Shown piece by piece: positions 1-11,419 of a stretch of DNA of 64,000 nt. The notes beneath the pieces are model-generated. The model searched no databases and was not told the origin of the DNA. It saw nothing but the letters and a program-made list of their open reading frames with translations. The translations under genes were made by a program, and so were the position numbers. This DNA comes from Periconia sp. R9002 (taxonomy: Eukaryota; Ascomycota; Dothideomycetes; Pleosporales; Periconiaceae): positions 310,001 to 374,000 of the forward strand of contig JAMAHW010000020.1 in the NCBI GenBank assembly GCA_023627715.1. Direction: 5' to 3'. How positions within the stretch are numbered: position 1 is the first letter of the stretch; each line of letters opens with the position of its first letter.

Positions 1-333
1 GAGAGGCCGATTGAGGAGGATTGGTGTCGATTTATCGATTGTGGAGAGGAAGGAGTGAAGTCGGATGGCCATGCTGGGAAGGAGGGAGCCGTTGATGCTG
101 ATAGCGAAAACGAGGAAGAGGAAGAGGAAGAAGGAATGGGTATCACTTTCAAACCGATCCGCGGCAACGCAGTCTTCTGGGAGAATATGCGAGAAGATGG
201 AACTGTTTTTGAGGAGAGTTGGCATGCAGGATTGCCTGTTACGAAAGGATCCAAGATTGGGCTGAATATCTGGAGTTGGTATCAAGAGGGATTTGATCCA
301 TACGCAGTTGATTCGGTGGCCGAGCAGCCGTAG
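1..333 (+). CDS. Prolyl 4-hydroxylase-like 2OG-Fe(II) oxygenase, C-terminal part (5' truncated)
   Basis: The reading frame is open from the first base to a TAG at 331-333, so only the last 110 residues are visible and the start lies outside the window. After an acidic run of glutamates (about residues 37-44 of the visible part) comes GNAVFWENMREDGT, then SWHAGLPVTKGSKIGLNIW. This is the classical end of the P4Hc/2OG-Fe(II) dioxygenase fold: the His of WHAGLPV is the distal iron ligand and the Lys of GSKIGLNIW is the usual 2-oxoglutarate carboxylate contact. By family knowledge these enzymes hydroxylate proline (or another substrate) using O2 and 2-oxoglutarate, often in the ER. The substrate cannot be told from this fragment. 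The acidic insert before the core strand is a local peculiarity. It stops shortly after the fold, with no C-terminal extension. Confidence 0.82.
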   Translation, partial: ERPIEEDWCRFIDCGEEGVKSDGHAGKEGAVDADSENEEEEEEEGMGITFKPIRGNAVFWENMREDGTVFEESWHAGLPVTKGSKIGLNIWSWYQEGFDPYAVDSVAEQP

Positions 334-1044
334 ACGCCTGGATGTCATGGGGAAGATTTCACGCCAACACATCGATGTAACGAAGTCCTGGTACGAGATT
401 CTAGCATGTCATTCTTAAGCCTTTGGCGACCTGCCGTTGAGTCCTTATCCGGCATGCTTGTGCTAGCTTGATTGACTTTAGACTACACCAAGTGTTATGT
501 TACCGATATTATGGACTTGGAACTAAAAAAAAATGTAACCCAATTCCCATTACACACGTATCCGAGCCCTGCATGGAACTACTCTATCATGATGTGATAA
601 TCGTTAAGCCCGGATGCAAGTATCCACACGTCAATTGTGAAACTTGTACCCTCACCCAGCGCGAACAGCTTGGTGGAAGTCGGGTATATCTGTGTTTTGT
701 CTTGCTCCACGGAGCGTCAGCTCAGTGAATGATGGAAAGTAAGAAGAAAAAGGCAAGCACTGCTCAAGTATCCCTCTATCTACACATATCAGCTTTCGTT
801 CTTTCCTAGCTAGAGTTTTTACCCTGTCCAAGGTATATTTCACCACTCATTGCTCCTGGCGTGCTATACAATATCGACACCCTCTATTCCTAAAAATACA
901 GCTTCTCTCTAGAGCTCCTAAATACAACATCGGACAAAGACTCGTTGTTTCTACTCCTACATACCTCTGTCCTTGCCTCTACTGTTTCCCTTAGTATCAT
1001 TGGTTGCCCCTCTAATCTTCGCGATTACTTCCGAAAACCGCATC
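334..1044. other. Intergenic spacer, 3' of oxygenase and 5' of DUF7703-like gene
   Basis: About 0.7 kb with no convincing gene. The short open frames have no recognisable domain. It should hold the oxygenase 3' UTR and the promoter and leader of the next gene. In the reading frame of the following gene the only starts upstream of 1045 are non-ATG. Confidence 0.6.
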
Positions 1045-2293
1045 ATGATCGATACCCGAGCCCAAAAGATTGGTCAACCTTTATCTCATCCAATTGGCAT
1101 TCTGCTCGCGTGCTTCATGAGTATTGCAGCGTGCAACGTCATCGAAATCACAGTGCGGATTTTCACGACCTTGAAAAGGTGGCAAGGTCTATATTTCAAC
1201 TCGTTTCTATTGGCGACATGGAGCATCATGGTCCATGTTGCGGGCCATGTTTTGAAGCTGTACAGCATCACCTCGATGGGTGGACTGTACAACACTCTTA
1301 TACTTCTCGGCCGGATGGGTATAATTGAAACATTAATTCTATACTCTTTGATTGACATGTACCAGGAATGGTTACCGGACAATCATTGGTACTTTATTCT
1401 CGACTCCATCTGCTCTACGCCGCCAACAAAAGCAGAGTGAGATGGGTGCTCTACATGATCGTATTCAACGCCATCACCTTTCATGTGGCGGGGATCGTCC
1501 TTGTCTATCGTAGCTTCAATGCACCAGACCCGATGAGATGCATAGTACGTCTACTCTATCTTCCTGTATCCCTCGAATTCCGACTGTTCGCTACCGTAAC
1601 TGACTTTCCCCATCTTTCGTTCAGGGATACTTCAAAACCTACGAGATGGTTCAGATGACCATAATCACTCTCCAAGAACTCACCATCACTGGCTTGTATA
1701 TTGACAGAGCCTCCAGACTCCTGAAAAGCGAGATTGGCTATCAGGGTCCCTATGCAGTATCACTAATGAGGCGTCTACTGGTGGTCAACTTTACCATCGT
1801 TATTCTGGAACTATCCCTGCTTTTGATAATTTACACCGGGCATTACGAGTTCGGGACAGTCTACAAATCGGCAGTGTACAGTGTCAAACTGAAGTTGGAA
1901 TTTCCGGTCCTGAATGACTTGAGAGATTTTTTCAGTGATGGAGATCGTCTCGAGTCAGCAACAAGGTCCCCTAACACATGTGAGCAATTGCTTGAATCGA
2001 ATGCGGCTCCGTCCTCGCCCAGAAGGATACGGATACCAGACACATGGAAGCGGGGGGGAAACCGTATTTCTCTACCGGTACAGAGACCAATTGAAACTGA
2101 ACTTCTTCGGCGATATACCGACCCTGGGGAACAAAGCAGCAGCGGTAAGAGCTGGGAAGTTATTCTTAGAGACAATGCCGACCGGAAAACATTTTCAGCC
2201 CGTGGGGATGCACGGAGATTGGCAGGAAAAGGTAGAGGGTCGAAATTAAGTTCAAATCCGGGGGATCAGATTGACATCAAAGAGACAGTGTGA
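1045..2293 (+). CDS. Fungal multi-pass membrane protein, DUF7703-like
   Basis: Three exons, 1045-1318, 1366-1544 and 1625-2293, give 373 residues. Introns are 47 and 80 bp (GTATAA..CAG and GTACGT..CAG), and the joins read GRMG|MVTGQSLVLYSRL and RCI|GYFKTYEMVQM. About six or seven hydrophobic helices fill residues 15-240. The phrase VTGQSLVLYSRLHL after a helix, and VYSVKLKLEFPVLN after the last helix, are what I know from the fungal DUF7703 integral membrane family, whose members have no established function. The C-terminal 130 residues are Ser/Arg-rich and probably cytosolic and disordered. The ATG at 1045 is the first ATG in frame; an upstream exon cannot be excluded. It converges on the MFS gene with only 89 bp between the stops. 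Confidence 0.75.
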
Positions 2294-2382
2294 TAAAGCG
2301 AGGGATCATCAATACTCTATTGAATAGAAAATTGTGTTATTAAAGATCTCTTCACACAGGCGGTGACTCCCATGCATTATTA

Positions 2383-4221
2383 TCAGTGCACCATACCCTT
2401 CTGCGCCATGATGTCGACATATCTACCGTATCTCTGCACGCTCATTTCCCTAAGTCGTTTACCATACTTGATAAACACGAAGACGGTACAGACCTGCGCT
2501 AACCCCACAAAAGCAGCTGTCAAAAAACAGTTCTGTAACCCCATATCGGTGACCCATGGCGTGATTCCATACCCAATCGCAAAACTCATCGTATTCCGAA
2601 CCAAGATAACAGTAATGATAGCTTCGCCAGACAAAGCGCGATATGAGTCAATGCAGTAAGACACCGAAAGCTGCAGCCCAATCGTGTTGGTCATAGCAAT
2701 GACGCCCATAGCAAATACAGGTCCAAACCAATGGACCGTATGCGCTGCGCCAACACCCCATAATATCAATCCGAAGGGAATCAGCACCAGCGACGGAACA
2801 AACAACCATAGGCGATGTTCCGACTCCATTATTCCGCCGTTCTTGCGCGCTTTACGAACAATAAACCAATCTCCGAACCATCCTGTGTAGGCAGCTGCCA
2901 GTGCGACGCCAATGAGAGGGGACACGTAGCATACCCCAACCATACTGGCTGAGAAGTTATATGTCCCGCCAAGGATCAGAGATGCAGTAGCATTAAGGAC
3001 ATTGAACCAGACCAGGTTGGAGCCGTAGGAGAAGCCAGCGTAAAAGATCACGGGGAACGTCGCGAATACCAGGGGACGGGTCATCATTCCTATCAATTCA
3101 TTGGGTTTCCTAAGGTCCGAGGCTTGGAAGAGTTTGATTTTGTCGAGATAGGTTTTACGCCGCGCTGGTGGTGGTTCCGGTACGGATGTTGTTGCTGTCG
3201 CCGGTTTTTCTGTTGAATCAGTGTTGGGTTCCAGAGGGGAAGAAGATGCAGGGGAGTTGAGTGAAGATTGATGCCGAACGTAGTTCGTTTCCTCCATAAA
3301 AAAGAAGAGGAAAACGAAGCCAATGCCGTTGAAGATGGCGGACCAATACTATAGTTTTCAATGCTTAGCAAATATTTTGATTCACTTTCTTTTTCCTCTC
3401 TTTTCTATTGCCTGAGATAAACAGATGGCGAAAATCGACTTACTAAAACCCACTGCCAGCCCTGAGCGTCCGCAATGAACCCCGCAATGATCGGTGCAAA
3501 GAAGTTACTTCCCGCAAGCAAAAGCGCATACAACCCAATATACCTACCCCTCTCGTGCGTGAAGTAAATATCCGTCACGCTGATCTCGCAGAGGCTCTCG
3601 ATGGGCGCTCCGACGAACCCTTGCACAATCTTGTTCGCGATCCACTGGCCATTGGTTTTGGTATATGGTGCCCAGACTTGTGTGGCGAGCGTTGCTAGAA
3701 TCGAGATCAGGTAGATAGGTCGCTTGCCGTATTGGAGGGCTAATGGCTGCATAATGAGACAACCCCATCCAAAGAATAGAAACATGTACCTAGACATAGG
3801 TGTCTGTGTTACAATGGGTTGGGAATGAGGGGTAGTTTGTGTCAAGAAACAACCCTCCAAAAATCACAGAAACCGTAATTGTATGAAAGCGGAAAACGAA
3901 CCCTGTTCCTTGATTCAAATCATTCAGTGTCAACCCCGTTTCTTTGCTGATCGGCTCGAGGACGGAATAAATGGCTGCGCTGGCAATCCCCACCATCAGC
4001 GTGTACACGCACATGCACAAAGTGCTGAGTTTCTTCCTCGACGGCGACCAATTCAAAGGATCGTCTGGATCTGATGAGGGAGCTGGTATCAGAACGATGT
4101 CTTTCGCGCCTTCTTCTGCATGTTTTTCACTGCTCATCGTCCCAAGAAGATCGACTAGATGAACTGTTCCGGGGATGTGTGGCTTGCCATCGTCGTCTGC
4201 GGGTGTGGTGGTCGTCCCCAT
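2383..4221 (-). CDS. MFS transporter, fungal DHA1/HOL-like subgroup
   Basis: Exons 4221-3902, 3789-3444 and 3348-2383 give 543 residues. Introns of 112 bp (3790-3901) and 95 bp (3349-3443) restore LNQGTG|YMFLFFGWG and WQWVL|YWSAIFNGIG. The N-terminal signature SDPDDPLNWSPSRKK precedes TM1, and a central cytosolic loop follows MEETNYV, as in drug:H+ antiporter-1 and HOL-type fungal transporters with 12 TM segments. The conserved loop after TM2 is QYGKRPIYL. It should sit in the plasma membrane and move small organic molecules or drugs by proton coupling; the substrate is not readable from sequence. Its neighbours (an orphan membrane protein and an orphan nuclear protein) do not suggest one. 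The ATG at 4221 is preceded by a 640-bp promoter region. Confidence 0.88.
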
Positions 4222-4864
4222 ATTCTCTTCTCTTCGTTTTTTTTTCCTGAGCTGTTTCTGGGCAATAATAATGGTTTGAAATAGATGTGATCAAGCGACA
4301 AAATGTATAGATGTTTTCTCGATAATCTCCACATAGCTGGGGAATCCACTCGATTTTAAGTTCCATGGGGGTGCTGAAGGATCGACATGGTTACAAGGAG
4401 CAAGAGCAGGAACCAGTAGAACAGCATTATCGATGCAAGGGCCAAGATAGTTTCATGTCGGTCTTACCACACCCGCCGTCTTTGATTGGGGAAGATCGCA
4501 TGCGGGATTTGCTTGTGTACGCATGCAGTGTACCACTTTTGATATCGGATATGCCGTTGTGATAAGGAACCGCCGAAATGATAAGATGGGCAAGACAAGA
4601 GATCGGTAAGTTTTCAGTTGTGTGGGAATCTCACATATTGTTTCCATCATTGAAGTGCATCAGAATTACAATTGAGTAATATGCCTACGGTAAGGCTGAG
4701 ATGTCTGTTCACGGAGCATATCGGAACAGGTCAGTGATCGGGATCACCCGCTGGCTTATTCGATTTATTTATTCATTTGCTGGAACGCGCGCGCCCACTG
4801 GTTGTCTACTATACAATGGAGGTTGATTGGCAGCACACAACAGTGTGCACATCCCATTGAATCC
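4222..4864. other. Spacer carrying the MFS promoter
   Basis: About 640 bp between the 5' end of the MFS gene and the 3' end of the next minus-strand gene. I see no gene or clear repeat. It should contain the MFS promoter and the neighbour's 3' UTR. Confidence 0.5.
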
Positions 4865-7012
4865 CTATTTCCATTTCAAGCCAGTGATGCCTTCCCAAGC
4901 TTTAACCAATCTTGAAGATGACAATTCGGGAAATTTGTCTTTATGCATGAAAGCAATTAGTCGGAGCCAACGTTCGATACGAGCGCGCTTTACATCGTTG
5001 TTCCATTTCGTATTTTCCAATACTCCCGTAATAAGGGCTTCACAAGATTTAGAACCCCACAGAGTGATATTCTAGAGGTGGTCAACTAACATTCCATAGA
5101 CGAGGTTTTTTTTAACTTACTGAAGGTACTCCACGTTGCTCCAACCTCGAAAAAATCACATGCTTGGTGTGCATGTTCATTTCTAGAAAATCATTGGTAT
5201 CCTGTGGTTCCGCAATCTCGTCCAGGACAAAAGTTATTGCCTATAAATAGGTCAGCACTGGATGAACGAGACGTCTCTAAATTTTATCATACCGGCTCAA
5301 TGCAAGTGAAAAACAACGAGCAATGTCGCAATTCAGGGAACATCTTGGGATGAGTAAAGACCCAAGGTTCCAAACGTGACTCTATGAAGACTCTGTGTAG
5401 ATCTAATCTTTTCGCCTTACTCGCTAAATTTATAATATTTCCACGAAGGCTGTCCTTAGTCACACTAATTATTCTGCCATCAAATACCTGATAATAGACA
5501 GACTGTAGAAAGTTAAAGACAGACACGCGGCAATTATACGAGACTTACGTTAACTGTGACTCTTTTATTGAGTTCACCAAGAATCTCGTCGGTGATCATT
5601 CGCGGGGAATATTGGATAAGAGGAGAGCCCCCCCACAACAGATCAGTTATGGGAGTCTCAGATTCGGATAGCGAAACCTGACGGTGTTAACATATTTCGA
5701 AAGTTTGCGGAGAAAAGTAATAAAAATCGACCTACACATTGAGAAGAGCGCATAATATCAGGAGCTAGGTACGGATTTGTTGTAAACTTATCACTGACCC
5801 CATGCTGAGTTTGGTTGTTGGAGATGCCGGCTCGCTCAGACACATCCTCAATTTTTATATTGGTTTGTTCGAAAACATTGATGGCACCTGGTCCATTCTC
5901 CTCTTCCCCTGCATCAGTCAACTGACTTTCGGCAGAATGCCTATCTCCACTGGTATGATTCTCGCTATTGTGTCTTCTCTGGTGTTGGGCAGCCGTCGGC
6001 GCAGGGGTTGTATGGCGATCCGCCATTTTGCTAGAGAGATGATTCTCAACCCGATCAAGCATCGTCAGGTCTCCCTTCCGCAATCGGTTGAAGCTGTCGA
6101 CCCACTCTTCCATTTCTTCGGAAGACATTTCCGTTAAACGAGAATTGATGGCTTTACGTCTCTCTTTTCTGTTTGCTTCCAGTCCGAGCTCGTAATTGAC
6201 GACAGGGAGGGCGTGAAAGGCGAAGAGATCGCTCGTTTTTTTGAAATGGGTACGGATGTTCTCGACCGTGACATCGTTGGGCTCAATGTCCCAGCGCCAT
6301 GTTGTTGAGACCTTTCGTTCACTTGGACTCTTTGATACTGGTGCATTAACGTTTATAGGTTGGGAAGCGGATGCTGAGTTTGTATCATCGGTGTTCTGGT
6401 GCAAGTGCGAGTGGTCAAACAAGCCGTCTTTATTCTTGTTGTATTTTCGGCGCCCCATTTCTTCCTGTTCTGTAGAACATCCTGTAGACTTTGCGGCTAT
6501 AGTAGATGCCTCTGTGATATTAAGATGATTTTCAGAACTCATAGTGCCGGGAGGCGAGTAGCCATGGAGTTCCTCTACTGCAGTTTTCACTGAGGCGAGG
6601 GCTGTGTGGTATTTGGTAGGTGTGTCAAGGTACTTTGCGAGCATCCAGGCAACTTTTTTGATCATACCAGATTTAAATATTCGTCGCATATTAACGATGT
6701 TAACTTCTGGCGCGGATTCTTGATCCATCTGTCGGCTGACAACATCGACTCCCAATTCATCGAGAATTGAGTCAGGAAAACAAATTTTGACCAATCCTTG
6801 AACGGCGTCCTTAAAAACATCGTCATCGATGTTTTGAGCCGAGATTACTTTTAAACGGAATTTCCAATCATCGATGGGGGACGTCGCACGCGGACGTTTG
6901 CTCGTTTTGTCGCCTTCGTCTGGAGGGCTGTTGATCTATAGGTAATGTATTAGCTCTAGCCAACGGGAGCTACAAGCCGAACACCTACCTTTCTCTTCCT
7001 CTTTTCGGCCAT
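4865..7012 (-). CDS. Six-exon protein of unknown family, probably nuclear
   Basis: My model is 7012-6989, 6935-5736, 5677-5549, 5502-5293, 5240-5121 and 5071-4865, encoding 629 residues; five introns of 46-58 bp all have GT..AG ends. Every exon except the long second one is under 220 bp, and the frame closes on TAG at 4867-4865. The start MAEKRKRK is strongly basic and looks like a nuclear signal. I do not recognise a domain. A charged, Ser/Asn/His-rich middle (about residues 140-380) separates two more ordered parts: an N-terminal helical segment (DDWKFRLKVISAQNIDDD) and a C-terminal part with LLWGGSPLIQYSPRMITDEI, FTHPKMFPELRHCSLFF and RWLRLIAFMHKDKFPELS. The fourth-exon acceptor is ambiguous: 5503 adds SVYYQ, while 5488 is equally in frame. 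A shared promoter with the Net1-like gene is likely. Confidence 0.72.
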
Positions 7013-7551
7013 GCTGTATTTGTAATAAGAAGCGGTTGCCTGGATGTGCGTCGGAAGAAAGCAGCATGAGATGTATACCGTGGATCGTGGTCAAGGACGG
7101 CAAGGGCAACGATCAAGCAATTTGAAAACCAAAAAACTTGGTGGTCGAATCAAGTATCTAGGGATTAAAACAGCAAGTGATCAGCTAACGACCTGAAGCA
7201 AATGCTGTGAGGTGCCGTGTGAAGCACTGGTAAAGACAATGAGGAGGTGAGTGAACGACATCACTGGAAGAATGATTTTCCGAGAGGAGGGTCACGAATT
7301 TTGCTTAGGTACTTGTGAAACCTAGAGGAACATAAGTGTATTTACTAACACAGGCAAGGTCTATAGTAAAGTGAGAGGTGAGCTGCTCTACGCGTAGGGA
7401 AGGCACGAACATCAAGCTAACCGTATTAGGAAAGGTGTTCAATCGCCGCGCGGGAGTGTAGCTTTTACGGAAGCTTCACACTTCAACAACACTTCGAGTC
7501 GCGTTATGGTTTGGCGCCCATTGGGCTCTTTGACCGTTACCCTCGACAACC
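7013..7551. promoter_or_regulatory. Divergent promoter region between the orphan gene and the Net1/Dnt1-like gene
   Basis: A 539-bp spacer between two outward-facing start codons, with no gene of its own. Promoters of both genes must lie here, so co-regulation is possible. I could not identify a specific factor site with confidence. Confidence 0.5.
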
Positions 7552-10500
7552 ATGGCGGCACCTAATGGACGCATGCGATTGACCGTCGAGGTTCTCCCAC
7601 TCAGCAGCGAAAATGCCCATGGCCCAAATCGCGCTGCCGCGCTGGCCGAGTTTAAAGGACGGAAATTCGCCTTGCCAGTCCAGTTGCACCACACCTTCGA
7701 GCAGGTCTGGCAGCAAATTGAAGAACGCTACAAGAATAATTATTTGAACAAGCAGCAAGCTAAGTAGGTATGCCGATACATCCATACGTCAACAGAAACT
7801 GACATCGTGTAGGTTCTTCGTCATCAAGAAGCTCCAGGATGCATACGATTGCGATCTTGACCTTAGGGACACCGTGGGGGATATTTTCGAGGGAGAGAGC
7901 GATCCACAGATGCGCATGATCAAAGTCGTACCGACTTTTGTCGACCGTGGTTTTTCTATGCCGCCAACCTCCTTCCTCAGGCCTTCCAATACACACAAAC
8001 GCGCGAGAGACACGAATGTAGACATAGTCAGCAAGCGTCGGCGACTCGAAGAACAAACCAGAGCATCCATGGAAGCGGACCTCAGTCGCGATCATCCTTT
8101 AACCTCTACCGAATCGCTGCGCCAACCTAGCGTGATTGGCACGACGAATGCCGAGTTGAGGCAGAATGAAGAACGGTCAGATAGGTCACGATCCGACAGT
8201 TCGCTTATTTTTGTTCAGAACGCGCAAACAGGGGAGGACCCGTATGGTATGCAGCTCAAAGAAGAGTCGCCCGAACTTGGTTCGGGTACTCCTCTGGCCC
8301 CCCCACAAGAGAGCAATGATGGGTTCAAGAAGCCCATTTTACCTGCATCAAAGACGATACCGTTGCCATCATCGCCTGAGGTTACCGCGAATGTTACGCC
8401 AGCCAGCGCAGATTTTGAGACTGGAAATACAATGATGGATACTGGGGCGCCACTTCAAGATAGTGCCACAGAGGCTGTTTCAGGCAGTGCGGATATAGCA
8501 ACGGATGTGATATCTCCGCCTGCCCCTGGAGTAGACTCTCAAGGCTCTGCAATACGCCAGTCTCCAGCGTCTACACCTGAACCAACTGAGACGCTCGAAA
8601 CGCAGGAGTCTAACAATCAGCTGGGTAATCACAGAGAGGAGAGCGAGGCACCGTTTCTACACGAACCGACCTCTTCAGGTTCGAGGGTCACGTACGGTGC
8701 TCGTGCAAAAGCCTCCCTGGACACTACACCATTTGCTCAAAAGGCAGCTCACATGCTAAATGGAGCACGTCCTCAACCAACTACCGCACCTAGATCAAGA
8801 AGTCAGCCTCAAACGCCCGATGTTGCTGTAAAGGCCCCCAGCGCCAGACAGACTTCTCAGCGGAAGTCTTCAATCGTACCTCAAGCTAAACTGAGATGGC
8901 CGGCTGAAGAGTTTTCTGCGGTACTTGCTAAGGAGAGGCGCACATACACTCCCGTGTCCAGTAGGCAATCGAGCTCCAGTCAAAGGATGCGTTCTACACC
9001 AAATCTACCTTCACAACGTGCCAGTTCTGGCGATAACCGGGATAGCATAGTATCGATTTCCCCAGCAAATCATGTGTCATCTCCACCGACAAGCCGGAAA
9101 CCGAATAGACGCCTTTCGCCAAAAGTAGTCGTGCATATTCGATCTCCCTCGTCTCGCCCAGGACCAGGATCCGATGTACGTGAAGTACAGCAAAGCCTAG
9201 AACCTACACTTGATACACAGGAAGAGATAGCTCCGCCCAAAGCGATAGAGCGTGTCAAGGAACAAACAACCCGTCCACGAAAAACGCCCGTGCCTCTCCC
9301 GGACAACGTTCGGCAGCTGGCGCCAGCTCAACTATCTCGAGAAAATGATAAATCTCCTGCAACGATACCTAAGACGTCCAAAACAGGGATTGGAAGCAAA
9401 TTGAAAACCGTTTCCAAAGGCCAGAAGCAAATGGCGACGGCCGCTGCAGACGATGCGTCAAACCCATCGGCTGATCCCACGGAATCTCAAAGTCCCCCAA
9501 AATCATTGCGGTCGAGAGCCAGCGTGTATGACGTGCCTAGTAGCGAGTCACCGCCTCCGCGAGGTTCAGTACGTCCACTGGCGCCGAAGAACCAGCCAAA
9601 GAGTCAACCAAAGAGCCAGCCAAAAAGCCAACCGAAGAGCCAGCCGAAGAGCCAGCCGAAGAGTCAGTCAAATAGCCAGCCAAAGAAAACTCCCGTGCCT
9701 TTGCCACCGAATGTTAGGCACATTTTTGGTACAAAGACCGGGACTCAAAGTAATACTACTTCTTCGGAGGAGGATTCTTCTATATCCCAAATCGTTTCAC
9801 CAACTCTCAATAAACGCCTCACCCGTGCCTCAATAACCAAACTTGGATTACCATCCAAAGCGGACAAGGTGCCTAGATCTCAAAGTGCAACGAAACAGGC
9901 TTATGTATCAGGCTCAAAAAACGATGACAATGGTGAGATTAGCATACAGCCTTGTACTACAGACTCTTCTTCAACCAATTCTGAAGTGGATTATGGTGAA
10001 GGAAAGAAGATATCTGGAGCCAAGGGTAAGTCCTTAACGAGCAGCGAGAAGAAGCACAAGAACGTAATTAAAAAAATCTTCCCTGGTGGAATTGAGAAGT
10101 GCAGAAGAGAATCGGACCAAACTCGCGAAGTCTTTGGCAAGAAACCCCCTGACCCAATAAGAGATTTAGAATCAAACTTGGCAAACGAATACGACGCCGA
10201 GGGCGATGCCGACGCCAATTCTAATGCCACCGTCGAGAGAGTAGTTGCCTCAGATAAGCAACTTAATTCGAACAACGATGCTGCCGTGCCCTCGATTCGG
10301 ACGCACCAGAATGATGATTATCAGATAGAGTTGTATGATGCGGCCAACGAACAAATAATGCAAGAAGAAACATCTAGGATTGCTGCACCATCAAAGCCTT
10401 CTCCGTCATGGGGATTTGAAGGTGTAGATTTATCCAACAAACACTTGGACCAGGCTGACGAAGGAGCTACCTTAAATCCACAGAAAGAGCCTACCGTCGA

Positions 10501-11419
10501 TGAAGGAGCTGCCTTGAATCCACAAGAAGAACCTACCGTTGACGAAGAAGCTACTTCGAAACCACAAGGAGAACCTCCCTTTGACGCAGGATCTGAAGAA
10601 CCCACCGTTGGTGCAGGATCTGGAGAAACTACCGAGACTGACAACGATGATATGGATAGCGAGCAGTCTAAAGTCAACAGCGCTGTGCAATCCACAAGAT
10701 CCTCCCCCGACGTGTCTCGCCGGCCAGCTCGTTATTTAAGTCATTCTCCAACTCCTGGAGAATCAGACAGCGAAGACGATGACCAAGTTTCTTCACCTTC
10801 CCGAGCGGCATCTTCTGAAGTTGACAATGAGGCAGCGGATTCTAAAGAAGGCGATTCTACCGACAGCAGCAGCGAGATGGAAAGCGAAAGCTCTGACGAG
10901 GAGCCAGAGACAAACACGCCCAATGGCGATAAAGAGGCCCTTCCTACCACCAATCCTCAGCCATCCTCGCCACTTCCATCGGCGAGTCAACCAGTCACCC
11001 TCGTTCCTGCCACCCAAAATTCTCGGCTTCAAAGCCTTTCCCAGCCATCGTCTACAGGGACACCGGCCCCACGCGCCGCCGCCGAGACTCCCATGGTCCC
11101 AGCCAGCCAACCCACACCCTCAGCCTTCGGTTCCTCCCAATCCATCTCGGAACTTGCGGCATTGCGTCGCCGGGGTGTGCTTAAGCCCAAGTTCCCCTCC
11201 GTCAGAGAGCAACTTACCACAGTCAAATTATCGTCTGCTTCCACACAAAAGAGCAAACTCGTCGATTTGAGGACAACCAGTTTCAGCCAGTTGGGAAAAA
11301 AGGGTAATAAAGTACGCGACGTCAGCGATGAGTCGGCCGATGAAGAGAGCTCGAGCTCGGACAGCAGTGATGACGAGTGCAAGCCGAATCAGAAGAAGGC
11401 ATCGTGCTCGGTAGCGTGA
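7552..11419 (+). CDS. Net1/Dnt1-like nucleolar protein (Cdc14-anchor family)
   Basis: Exons 7552-7763 and 7813-11419 (49-bp intron, join QQAK|FFVIKK) encode 1,272 residues. The first 120 or so residues are ordered (MRLTVEVLP, then HTFEQVWQQIEERYKNNY, then FFVIKKLQDAYDCDLDL and VPTFVDRGFSMPPTSFL) and match my knowledge of the N-terminal domain shared by budding-yeast Net1/Tof2 and fission-yeast Dnt1. Those proteins sit in the nucleolus, bind rDNA and restrain the Cdc14/Clp1 phosphatase. The remaining 1,100 residues are low-complexity: Ser/Pro/Thr-rich, with a run of KSQP repeats, repeated EPTVDEGA-type units and acidic serine patches. The C terminus (RRRGVLKPKFPSVREQL, then VDLRTTSFSQLGKKG) is again conserved-looking. 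Length and layout fit Net1 (1,189 residues). The role is inferred by homology. Confidence 0.75.
9592..9687 (+). repeat. In-frame 12-bp tandem repeat encoding (KSQP)n
   Basis: Within the Net1-like gene about seven imperfect 12-bp units encode Lys-Ser-Gln-Pro in succession and end with SNSQPKK. Synonymous differences between units (agccag/agccaa/agtcaa) show it is not a very recent expansion. Such units are prone to length change. Confidence 0.9.
10465..10625 (+). repeat. Imperfect repeats of an acidic unit in the Net1-like protein
   Basis: Three to four degenerate copies of a unit close to ATLNPQKEPTVDEGA, about 13 residues each, followed by shorter EEPTVGAGSGE-like variants. They lie in the disordered part of the protein. 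Confidence 0.75.

Noticed and set aside
9592..9687. CRISPR-like repeat array
   Set aside because: The units are contiguous 12-bp coding repeats without spacers, inside a eukaryotic gene.
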